Shown piece after piece: positions 1-7,989 of a stretch of DNA of 64,000 bases (within the stretch, counting starts at the first letter, position 1; each line of letters opens with the position of its first letter). Source of the stretch: Amaranthus tricolor. Taxonomy: Eukaryota > Streptophyta > Magnoliopsida > Caryophyllales > Amaranthaceae. The DNA is taken from NCBI RefSeq assembly GCF_026212465.1, contig NC_080059.1:23677329-23741328 (forward strand). The letters are read 5' to 3'. A program made the position numbers and the translations under genes. The notes beneath the pieces were generated by a model. It saw only the letters and a list, made by a program, of their open reading frames with translations. It did no database searches and had not been told where the DNA came from.

Positions 1-640
1 GAATTTTTCTGCAAATTCTAAAGACCTTGTAATTGGCTTGATTGTTCCTTTATAAATGTCATGTCCCAAAAATCTAATTTTTGTTTGAAATAATTTCATT
101 TTAGTGGCAGAAACTACTAAACCATTTTTTTCAACAGTGTTTAGAAATATATGTAAATGTTTGAAATGTTGATCAATATCATGAGAAAAAATTAAAACAT
201 CATCTATATAAACAATTATGAATGAAGAAAATTGATTGAAAATATCATTCATTATATGTTGAAATTCAGAAGGAGCATTTTTAAGTCCAAAAGGCATTAC
301 ATTCCACTCATAATGTCCAAATGGTACCGTGAATGCAGTTTTATACCTATCTTCTTTAGCAATTTGTATTTGCCAGAAACCAGATTTCATATCAAATTTT
401 GAAAATATTTTGGCTTTATATAAGCGATTAATTAAATCTCTTTTATTTGGGATTGGATATCTTATCCATTGAAGAACTTTGTTTAAAGGTTTGTAATTAA
501 TAACTAATCTAGGAACTCCTCTTTCTTTTTCTGCTGCATTCATAACATAAAATGCTGCACAGCTCCAAGGAGATTTGGATGGAGTTATTAATTTTTTATC
601 TAAAAGAGTTTGAATTTCTTTCTTGCAGAATTCAAGATGC
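1..640 (-). other. Reverse transcriptase domain, C-terminal part cut by the window edge
   Basis: The RT palm motifs are all present in order: a start of the SPWSCAAFYV type (about 545-577), RLVINYKPLN (about 481-510), FDMKSGFW with the first catalytic Asp at 391-393, MPFGLKNAP at 271-297, and YIDD at 199-210 with the two remaining catalytic Asp codons at 199-204. KIRFLGH follows near 61-84. The enzyme copies the pregenomic RNA into DNA. All three catalytic aspartates are present. The thumb/connection continues to position 1 and RNase H should lie outside. Confidence 0.95.
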
Positions 641-3217
641 TCAGAATTCATTTGGATGGGTCTAGCTTTTGTAGGAATATTTTTTTCAGAGAAATCTTTT
701 TCATATGGCAATGTGACAATATGCCTTTTTCTATCCCAAAAGGCATTTGGAATATCAGCACAAACTTTTGATTTAAAAATATTTTCTAAATTAAAAATTT
801 TTTGTTGCAATTTTGATTGTTGTAATTGTTCTTCAATCCTTTGAAAAGAAATTTCTTCTTTTAAAGAAGAAATTTGAAATTCTTTTTGTTTTATTAAATT
901 TATACTTTGTATTACTGAAGAATTTTGTAATAAATTAATATCTTTTTGTAACATGGGACTTAAAAAAGGAAATGATAATTGTTTCCCTAAAATTTTTGTA
1001 TGAACACCTTTGTCATCAACCCAAAAAGGATAAATTTGTGTTAAAAAGGGAGTGCCTAATATTATTTCTTCCTTAATATCATTAATAATAATGAAAGTAT
1101 TAGTAAAACTATAATTTTCATTTATGATCTTTCCTTTTGAAATTTTATATTTAATATCCATGGGTGAACTATTTGCACTATATAACCGAGTTTTTGTTTT
1201 TTCATAAAATTTAGTTGGGACTAATCCTTCCCTTAAGCAATTTTGATCCGCTCCACTATCAATTAAAGCAATATAGGTTTTTTGAAAATCTCCAATTTGA
1301 AAAGTAACTGGTGCATACCATTTTTGAAAATTAATTTTATTAATAACAGTGATAAAATCATCATCATCCCCATTAACTTTCTCTTTTCCCAAAGAAAGAT
1401 TTTCTTTATAGATGGGGTTTTCTAAAATAGATAATTTTGTTTCAAGTTCGAAATCTTTGATTTCTAAATGCTTTAAACTATTTTTGATAGAAATGATGTC
1501 TTCTTTGATTTTATTTATTTCAAGTTGAAGATCTTTGACCGAAAGAGTTTGATTCTTAATAGGAATTAATTTAGAAGTCATTTCTTTGGAAGAGTATTTT
1601 TCTAATAATTTTGAAATATTGAAAGGTTCAATTTGAGGAATTGGAATACTTTCTTTGTTTTTAGAGGTAGAGGTTTCACCCAAAACCATAGTTTTGAGTT
1701 TCAAAAGGGTTTCTCTTTTGATCTCTTTATCTTGGATTTTGTCAACGAGATCAAAAAGAAATTCCACATTTTTCTCTTTATCTGTTAAAACATTAATGCA
1801 TTTGATAGGAGAGGAAGAAATCGAAGATTCAGAATCAGAAGTTTGATCATTAATTTGTAAAATTTCGTCATCTTCCTTTTCTGAAGAAGAAGAAGAAGTA
1901 GACTCAGGGGTTTGTAATAATATTTTGGATATTTTATCTCCTAGCTCAGAGTCGTTAATAAATAATTCTTGAATCTTTTTCTTTGTGGTACAAGCATTTG
2001 CTTTATGTCCAGGTTTTCCACACGAATAACAAAAGATTTTGAAAGCTTTGTTTGATTTTCGGAAATTTCCGAAATTTTTCTTTCCTCGTTTCTTTCGATA
2101 ATAAGAAGGATAAGAATTTTTATTTTTATCTTTTGAAAATTTAGAAAATTGTTTTTTAATTTTCTTTTTTGTAGAGGGAGCTCTAATAGCTTCCATACCA
2201 AATGCTTCACAGAAACATCCAATTTCTTTCCTAGATTGTTTCTTTTCAGAGGTATATTTGGCTTGGAGTTTGAGTTCTTCACATAAAGAAAGACCTTCCT
2301 TTTTAATGAAAGCGAAAAGTCCTCCATAAGTAGTATTATTAAGAGCTTGTTCTTTATCTGTATCATGTTCAGCTATTTTTCTAAAAATTCTTTGAGCAAA
2401 TAATTTTGGTAGTCCTGATATAAATTTTTCTTTCCAAAAACTTTGATTGCAATCTTGTCTTTGTAAAACATAACTAAAGAAGGTATCTTTATACCATCTA
2501 TAGTCACTTAATGTTGGGCAACGTAAATTTTGTAAAATCGTTTCTCCAGAAGAAAGAGTTTGAGTAGGGTTACCGACAAAATGAAAGGCAATAACTATGA
2601 TTAAGAAATCACAGCAGTCAGATTTTTGAAATACATTTCCTTGATCATCCATGATGTCAGTAACGTGATTCAAAATTTCTAATCTGTCTTGTAAAGTGAG
2701 AAGATTATCCCACCAGTTTTTTAATTGCCCAGTAAAACCTGATATAATAAAACCAAAAATTATTTGTTCATCCAAAGGTTTTGCCTTGTAAGCTACAATA
2801 GCCATTCCCATATTTTGAAGAGTATTAAGAATTTCATAATCAGATTTTCCATCTATGTTCCATTCATGGATCATATCTGGGGAAAAGGATTTGGAGGTAA
2901 ATGTAGACCTTTCTTCATATTGAAGATCAACAGGAGTAGGCCTAGGATAATAGTTTTTTGTAGGGATATTCTTCCAAGATGATCGTATTTTATTAATTTG
3001 ATGAGGATCATTATCAGATTCTTGAAATTGCTTTGCAACTTTTGAAATGATTAAAGACTCAGAATTTTCTTCATCAGAAGATATCTCTGAACTTTGATTG
3101 CAATCTTGTCTTTGTAAAACATAACTAAAGAAGGTATCTTTATACCATCTATAGTCACTTAATGTTGGGCAACGTAAATTTTGTAAAATCGTTTCTCCAG
3201 AAGAAAGAGTTTGAGTA
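1..3217 (-). CDS. Caulimovirid polyprotein, partial at both ends: coat protein, zinc knuckle, protease, reverse transcriptase
   Basis: The frame whose triplets align with position 1 is open on the minus strand from 3231 to 1; the first in-frame stop upstream is at 3232-3234, already inside the satellite. That gives about 1,072 viral codons with no stop or frameshift. Order of parts: coat core (about 2990-2170), basic stretch and CCHC knuckle (2160-1990), acidic Ser-rich linker (1965-1801), spacer, protease with DSGA at 1249-1260, Gln-rich spacer, RT with YIDD at 199-210. The first in-frame ATG (2872-2874) lies inside the coat core, so it is not the true start; the native N-terminus, expected to carry a movement protein in this polyprotein type, is missing. 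RNase H should follow beyond position 1. By family knowledge the protease would release the capsid protein and the RT. Whether this copy is expressed is unknown; no promoter is visible in the window. Confidence 0.85.
700..985 (-). other. Gln/Lys-rich spacer between protease and reverse transcriptase
   Basis: This stretch is low in complexity, with repeated Gln, Lys, Ile and Leu, and could form a helical coil at about 780-900. No enzymatic motif is visible. It separates the protease from the RT in the polyprotein. Confidence 0.4.
985..1325 (-). other. Retropepsin-like aspartic protease domain
   Basis: The catalytic D-S-G-A is at 1249-1260, preceded by a hydrophobic strand ending in IALI, as in retropepsins. 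About 60 codons on, the frame reads IILGTPFL (about 1036-1059), which matches the second conserved element (hydrophobic-hydrophobic-LG) of the fold. One active-site triad is present, as expected for an enzyme that works as a homodimer. In caulimovirids it cleaves the polyprotein. The domain appears intact. Confidence 0.88.
1325..1800 (-). other. Unassigned polyprotein spacer with heptad-like stretch
   Basis: Between the acidic linker and the protease lies about 160 codons of Lys/Glu/Leu/Ile-rich sequence with no motif I recognise. The part at about 1430-1560 has a hydrophobic spacing suggestive of a coiled coil. The stretch just before the protease contains four Asp in a row (about 1354-1365). 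No function is assigned. Confidence 0.4.
1801..1965 (-). other. Acidic Ser/Glu-rich linker after the zinc knuckle
   Basis: The frame here is rich in Ser, Glu and Asp, including a run of five Ser followed by EKEDDE. Caulimovirid coat proteins commonly carry acidic, serine-rich terminal segments that are processed or phosphorylated; that role is assumed here from the family. It marks the probable end of the capsid portion and the start of the spacer to the protease. Confidence 0.6.
1990..2031 (-). other. CCHC zinc knuckle of the capsid protein
   Basis: The frame reads CYSCGKPGHKANAC, an exact C-x2-C-x4-H-x4-C knuckle, which in retroelement and pararetrovirus capsid proteins binds nucleic acid during packaging. 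It is preceded (2160-2041) by a strongly basic Lys/Arg-rich stretch, the usual arrangement at the C-terminal end of caulimovirid coat proteins. Confidence 0.93.
2170..2990 (-). other. Coat (capsid) protein core domain
   Basis: Several motifs typical of caulimovirid capsid proteins appear in the expected order: WNIDG at 2848-2862, GFTGQLKNWW at 2710-2739, RWYKDTF at 2479-2499 and WKEKF followed by SGLPKLFA at about 2395-2436. A Cys-containing stretch (GCFCEAFG) lies near 2195-2220. The GFTGQL..WW and RWYKDTF wording is the one I associate with petuvirus/florendovirus-like elements. The domain is interrupted by no stop, but part of it is repeated upstream (see the 651-bp duplication). Confidence 0.85.
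2439..3217. repeat. Truncated 651-bp tandem duplication inside the coat region
   Basis: Positions 2439-2566 and 3090-3217 are identical over 128 bases, offset by 651 bp. This is what a tandem duplication of 2439-3089 would give if the second copy were cut after 128 bp. The offset is a multiple of three, so the frame stays open across it. The second copy ends exactly where satellite sequence begins. A collapsed or mis-joined assembly could give the same pattern. Confidence 0.85.
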
Positions 3218-3226
3218 AAGTTTGAG
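3208..3226. other. Virus-satellite junction with shared 8-mer
   Basis: Viral sequence identical to the internal copy ends at 3217. The first satellite monomer begins at about 3218-3220. The 8-mer agtttgag occurs on the viral side (3208-3215) and again as the first bases of the satellite (3219-3226), 11 bp apart. Because the same viral 8-mer is also in the internal copy, it is native to the virus. Short shared sequence at the breakpoint suggests template switching or microhomology joining, but this is inference. Confidence 0.6.
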
Positions 3227-4053
3227 TTACTTTATGCGCAAAAGGGCCAAAAACGCTAAAAAACCCTTAAAATCGCAACTTAACAAGTAATTTCTAGCAT
3301 ATGACTATGAGTTTCAATTCAAACCACTTCAACAATATAATATATACCAAATAGCATTGTGTGCAAAGTTTCGTGCAAAACAAAGAAAGTTTGAGCTACT
3401 TGATGCGCAAAAGTGCCAAAAATACTTAAAACCCTTAAAATCGCAACTTAACACGCAATTCTAGCATATGACTATGATTTTAAATTCTAACCACTTCAAC
3501 ACAATAATATATACCAAATAGTGTTGTGTGCCAAGTTTCGTGCAAAACAAACCAAGGTTGAGCTACTTTATGCGCAAAAGTGCCAAAAACGCTTCAAAAC
3601 TCTTAAAATCGCAACTTAAGACGTAATTTCTTACATATGACGATGATTTTGAATTCTAACCACTTCAACAAAATAATATATACCACATAGTGTTGTGTGC
3701 CAAGTTTCGTGCTAAACAAACCAAGTTTGAGCTACTTTATGCGCAAAAGTGCCAAAAACGCTAAAAAACCCTTAAAATCGCAACTTAACAAGTAATTTCT
3801 AGCATATGACTATGATTTTAAATTCTAACCACTTCAACACAATAATATATACCAAATAGAGTTGTGTTCGCGCAAAACAAACCAAGTTTGAGCTACGATA
3901 TGCGCAAAAGTGCCAAAAATGCTTAAAAACCGTTAAAATCGCAACATAACAAGTAATTTCTAGCATATGACGATGATTTTCAATTCAAACCACTTCAACA
4001 CAATAATATATACCAAATAGCGTTGTGTGCAAATTTCGTGCAAAACAAACCAA

Positions 4054-4222
4054 GTTTGAGCTACTTTATGCGCAAAAGGGCCAAAAACGCTAAAAAACCC
4101 TTAAAATCGCAACTTAACAAGTAATTTCTAGCATATGACTATGAGTTTCAATTCAAACCACTTCAACAAAATAATATATACCAAATAGCGTTGTGTGCAA
4201 AGTTTCGTGCAAAACAAACAAA
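4054..4222 (+). repeat. Satellite monomer type A (reference copy)
   Basis: 169 bp. Diagnostic bases: aaagggcc, cgctaaaaaaccc, tatgagtttcaattc, caacaaaataat, and the tail gtgcaaagtttcgtgc followed by aacaaag. It follows G and precedes B in the basic HOR. Confidence 0.85.
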
Positions 4223-4389
4223 GTTTGAGCTACTTGATGCGCAAAAGTGCCAAAAATACTTAAAACCCTTAAAATCGCAACTTAACACGCAATTCTAGCA
4301 TATGACTATGATTTTAAATTCTAACCACTTCAACACAATAATATATACCAAATAGTGTTGTGTGCCAAGTTTCGTGAAAAACAAGCCAA
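4223..4389 (+). repeat. Satellite monomer type B (reference copy)
   Basis: 167 bp. Diagnostic bases: cttgatgcgc, aaaatacttaaaaccc, acacgcaattctagc and the tail gtgccaagtttcgtgaaaaac. Some copies have a D-like tail (gtgcaaaac then accaagg) and are then followed by E instead of C. Confidence 0.85.
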
Positions 4390-4558
4390 GTTTGAGCTAC
4401 TTTATGCGCAAAAGTGCCAAAAATGCTTTAAAACCCTTAAAATCGCAACTTAACACGTAATTTCTAGCATATTACTATGATATTCAATTCATACCACTTC
4501 AACACAATAATATATACCAAATAGCGTTGTGTGCAACGTTTCGTGCAAAACAAACCAA
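4390..4558 (+). repeat. Satellite monomer type C (reference copy)
   Basis: 169 bp. Diagnostic bases: acacgtaatttc, agcatattactatgatattc (so it lacks the catatg present in the other types), cattcatacc-type start of the third quarter, and the tail gtgcaacgtttcgtgc. Confidence 0.85.
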
Positions 4559-4726
4559 GTTTGAGCTACTTGTTGCGCAATAGTGCCAAAAATGCTTAAA
4601 AACATTTAAAATCGCAACTTAACAAGCAATTCTAGTATATGACTATGATTTTAAATTCTAACCACTTCAACACAATAGTATTTACCAAATAGTGTTGTGT
4701 GCCAAGTTTCGTGCAAAACAAACCAA
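4559..4726 (+). repeat. Satellite monomer type D (reference copy)
   Basis: 168 bp. Diagnostic bases: cttgttgcgcaatagtgcc, aaacatttaaaatcgc, aagcaattctagtatatg and aatagtatttacc. It ends in accaagg, leading into E. Confidence 0.85.
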
Positions 4727-4895
4727 GGTTGAGCTACTTTATGCGCAAAAGTGCCAAAAACGCTTCAAAACTCTTAAAATCGCAACTTAATACGTAATTT
4801 CTTACATATGACGATGATTTTGAATTCTAACCACTTCAACAAAATAATATATACCACATAGTGTTGTGTGCCAAGTTTCGTGCTAAACAAACCAA
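4727..4895 (+). repeat. Satellite monomer type E (reference copy)
   Basis: 169 bp. Diagnostic bases: ggttgagctac start, cgcttcaaaactc, aatacgtaatttcttac, tgacgatgattttgaattc (usually the only EcoRI site of the HOR), ataccacatag and the tail gtgctaaac. Confidence 0.85.
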
Positions 4896-5056
4896 GTTTG
4901 AGCTACTTTATGCGCAAAAGGGCCAAAAACGCTAAAAAACCCTTAAAATCGCAACTTAACAAGTAATTTCTAGCATATGACTATGATTTTCAATTCTAAC
5001 CACTTCAACACAATAATATATACCAAATAGAGTTGTGTTCGCGCAAAACAAACCAA
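4896..5056 (+). repeat. Satellite monomer type F, short 161-bp form (reference copy)
   Basis: 161 bp. The first half matches A and H; the tail reads tagagttgtgttcgcgc, where type H reads gcgttgtgtgcaagtttcgcgc. F can be explained as an H-like monomer that lost 8 bp. It is a constant phase marker of the HOR. Confidence 0.85.
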
Positions 5057-5224
5057 GTTTGAGCTACTATATGCGCAAAAGTGCCAAAAATGCTTAAAAA
5101 CCGTTAAAATCGCAACATAACAAGTAATTTCTAGCATATGACTATGATTTTCAATTCAAACCACTTCAACACAATAATATATACCAAATAGCGTTGTGTG
5201 CAAATTTCGTGCAAAACAAACCAA
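5057..5224 (+). repeat. Satellite monomer type G (reference copy)
   Basis: 168 bp. Diagnostic bases: ctatatgcgc, aaaaaccgtt, gcaacataacaag and the tail gtgcaaatttcgtgc with one base fewer than A. G closes the A-B-C-D-E-F-G unit; the seven lengths add to 1,171 bp. Confidence 0.85.
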
Positions 5225-7732
5225 GTTTGAGCTATTTTATGCGCAAAAGGGCCAAAAACGCTAAAAAACCCTTAAAATCGCAACTTAACAAGTAATTTCA
5301 AGAATATGACTATGAGTTTCAATTCAAACCACTTCAACAAAATAATATATACCAAATAGCGTTGTGTGCAAAGTTTCGTGCAAAACAAACAAAGTTTGAG
5401 CTACTTGATGCGCAAAAGTGCCAAAAATACTTAAAACCCTTAAAATCGCAACTTAACACGCAATTCTATCATATGACTATGATTTTAAATTCTAACCACT
5501 TCAACACAATAATATATACCAAATAGTGTTGTGTGCCAAGTTTCGTGAAAAACAAACCAAGTTTGAGCTACTTTATGCGCAAAAGTACCAAAAATGCTTA
5601 AAAACCCTTAAAATCGCAACTTAACACGTAATTTCTAGCATATTACTATGATATTCAATTCATACCACTTCAACACAATAATATATACCAAATAGCGTTG
5701 TGTGCAACGTTTCGTGCAAAACAAACCAAGTTTGAGCTACTTGTTGCGCAATAGTGCCAAAAATGCTTAAAAACAATTAAAATCGCAACTTAACAAGCAA
5801 TTCTAGTATATGACTATGATTTTAAATTCTAACCACTTCAACACAATAGTATTTACCAAATAGTGTTGTGTGCCAAGTTTCGTGCAAAACAAACCAAGGT
5901 TGAGCTACTTTATGCGCAAAAGTGCCAAAAACGATTCAAAACTCTTAAAATCGCAACTTAATACGTAATTTCTTACATATGACGATGATTTTGAATTCTA
6001 ACCACTTCAAAAAAATAATATATACCACATAGTGTTGTGTGCCAAGTTTCGTGCTAAACAAACCAAGTTTGAGCTACTTTATGCGCAAAAGGGCCAAAAA
6101 CGCTAAAAAACCCTTAAAATCACAACTTAACAAGTAATTTCTAGCATATGACTATGATTTTCAATTCTAACCACTTCAACACAATAATATATACCAAATA
6201 GAGTTGTGTTCGCGCAAAACAAACCAAGTTTGAGCTACTATATGCGCAAAAGTGCCAAAAATGCTTAAAAACCGTTAAAATCGCAACATAACAAGTAATT
6301 TCTAGCATATGACTATGATTTTCAATTCAAACCACTTCAACACAATAATATATACCAAATAGCGTTGTGTGCAAATTTCGTGCAAAACAAACCAAGTTTG
6401 AGCTACTTTGTGCGCAAAAGGGCCAAAAACGCTAAAAAACCCTTAAAATCGCAACTTAACAAGTAATTTCTAGCATATGACTATGAGTTTCAATTCAAAC
6501 CACTTCAACAATATAATATATACCAAATAGCATTGTGTGCAAAGTTTCGTGCAAAACAAACAAAGTTTGAGCTACTTGATGCGCAAAAGTGCCAAAAATA
6601 CTTAAAACCCTTAAAATCGCAACTTAACACGCAATTCTAGCATATGACTATGATTTTAAATTCTAACCACTTCAACACAATAATATATACCAAATAGTGT
6701 TGTGTGCCAAGTTTCGTGCAAAACAAACCAAGGTTGAGCTACTTTATGCGCAAAAGTGCCAAAAACGCTTCAAAACTCTTAAAATCGCAACTTAATACGT
6801 AATTTCTTACATATGACGATGATTTTGAATTCTAACCACTTCAACAAAATAATATATACCACATAGTGTTGTGTGCCAAGTTTCGTGCTAAACAAACCAA
6901 GTTTGAGCTACTTTATGCGCAAAAGGGCCAAAAACGCTAAAAAACCCTTAAAATCGCAACTTAACAAGTAATTTCTAGCATATGACTATGATTTTCAATT
7001 CTAACCACTTCAACACAATAATATATACCAAATAGAGTTGTGTTCGCGCAAAACAAACCAAGTTTGAGCTACGATATGCGCAAAAGTGCCAAAAATGCTT
7101 AAAAACCGTTAAAATCGCAACATAACAAGTAATTTCTAGCATATGACTATGATTTTCAATTCAAACCACTTCAACACAATAATATATACCAAGTAGCGTT
7201 GTGTGCAAATTTCGTGCAAAACAAACCAAGTTTGAGCTACTTTATGCGCAAAAGGGCCAAAAACGCTAAAAAACCCTTAAAATCGCAACTTAACAAGTAA
7301 TTTCTAGCATATGACTATGAGTTTCAATTCAAACCACTTCAACAAAATAATATATACCAAATAGCGTTGTGTGCAAAGTTTCGTGCAAAACAAACAAAGT
7401 TTGAGCTACTTGATGCGCAAAAGTGCCAAAAATACTTAAAACCCTTAAAATCGCAACTTAACACGCAATTCTAGCATATGACTATGATTTTAAATTCTAA
7501 CCACTTCAACACAATAATATATACCAAATAGTGTTGTGTGCCAAGTTTCGTGAAAAACAACCAAGTTTGAGCTACTTTATGCGCAAAAGGGCCAAAAACT
7601 CTTAAAAACCGTTAAAATCGCAACATAACAAGTAATTTCTAGCATATGACTATGATTTTCAATTCAAACCACTTCAACACAATAATATATACCAAATAGC
7701 GTTGTGTGCAAATTTCGTGCAAAACAAACCAA

Positions 7733-7989
7733 GTTTGAGCTACTTTATGCGCAAAAGGGCCAAAAACGCTAAAAAACCCTTAAAATCGCAACTTAACAAG
7801 TAATTTCTAGCATATGACACAAAACAAACAAAGTTTATGCGCAAAAGTGCCAAAAATACTTAAAACCCTTAAAATCGCAACTTAACACGCAATTCTAGCA
7901 TATGACTATGATTTTAAATTCTAACCACTTCAACACAATAATATATACCAAATAGTGTTGTGTGCCAAGTTTCGTGCAAAACAAACCAA
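7733..7989. repeat. Two neighbouring deleted monomers
   Basis: The A monomer at 7733 is only about 100 bp: it runs to catatgac near 7818 and jumps directly to the acaaaacaaacaaag end, losing about 69 bp. The following B/D monomer (7833-7989) lacks about 10 bp of the gagctacttg block, so it reads gtttatgcgc. These are the only large internal deletions I noticed in the array. Confidence 0.8.

Larger units (their letters stand above)
1..3217 (-). mobile_element. Endogenous pararetrovirus (Caulimoviridae) fragment, left part outside the window
   Basis: The whole stretch belongs to one integrated caulimovirid-type element, shown by coat-protein motifs, a CCHC knuckle, a retropepsin and a reverse transcriptase in one reading frame. 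No long terminal repeat, integrase or host gene is visible, which argues against a Ty3/gypsy retrotransposon, although integrase would lie outside the window in some orders. The element is truncated on its upstream side (right, 3217), where it meets satellite DNA, and continues past position 1 on its downstream side. Family-level placement is from motif recognition. Genus is inference: a fused coat-protease-RT polyprotein fits petuvirus- or florendovirus-like elements best. Confidence 0.88.

Noticed and set aside
623..2982. Short open frames at 623-844, 1655-1846 and 2764-2982 on the plus strand and 1941-2366 on the minus strand
   Set aside because: They overlap the long viral frame in other frames. 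The zinc knuckle, protease and RT motifs all lie in the single minus-strand frame, so these are shadows.
1..3217. Ty3/gypsy retrotransposon instead of a pararetrovirus
   Set aside because: RT and protease alone would allow it, but the coat motifs (GFTGQL..WW, RWYKDTF, WKEKF) are of caulimovirid type and no LTR is seen. Sequence left of the window showing integrase or an LTR would reopen this.
3220..3400. Promoter or terminator elements at the array edge
   Set aside because: taatatatacc resembles a TATA element but occurs in nearly every monomer, so it has no specific meaning here.
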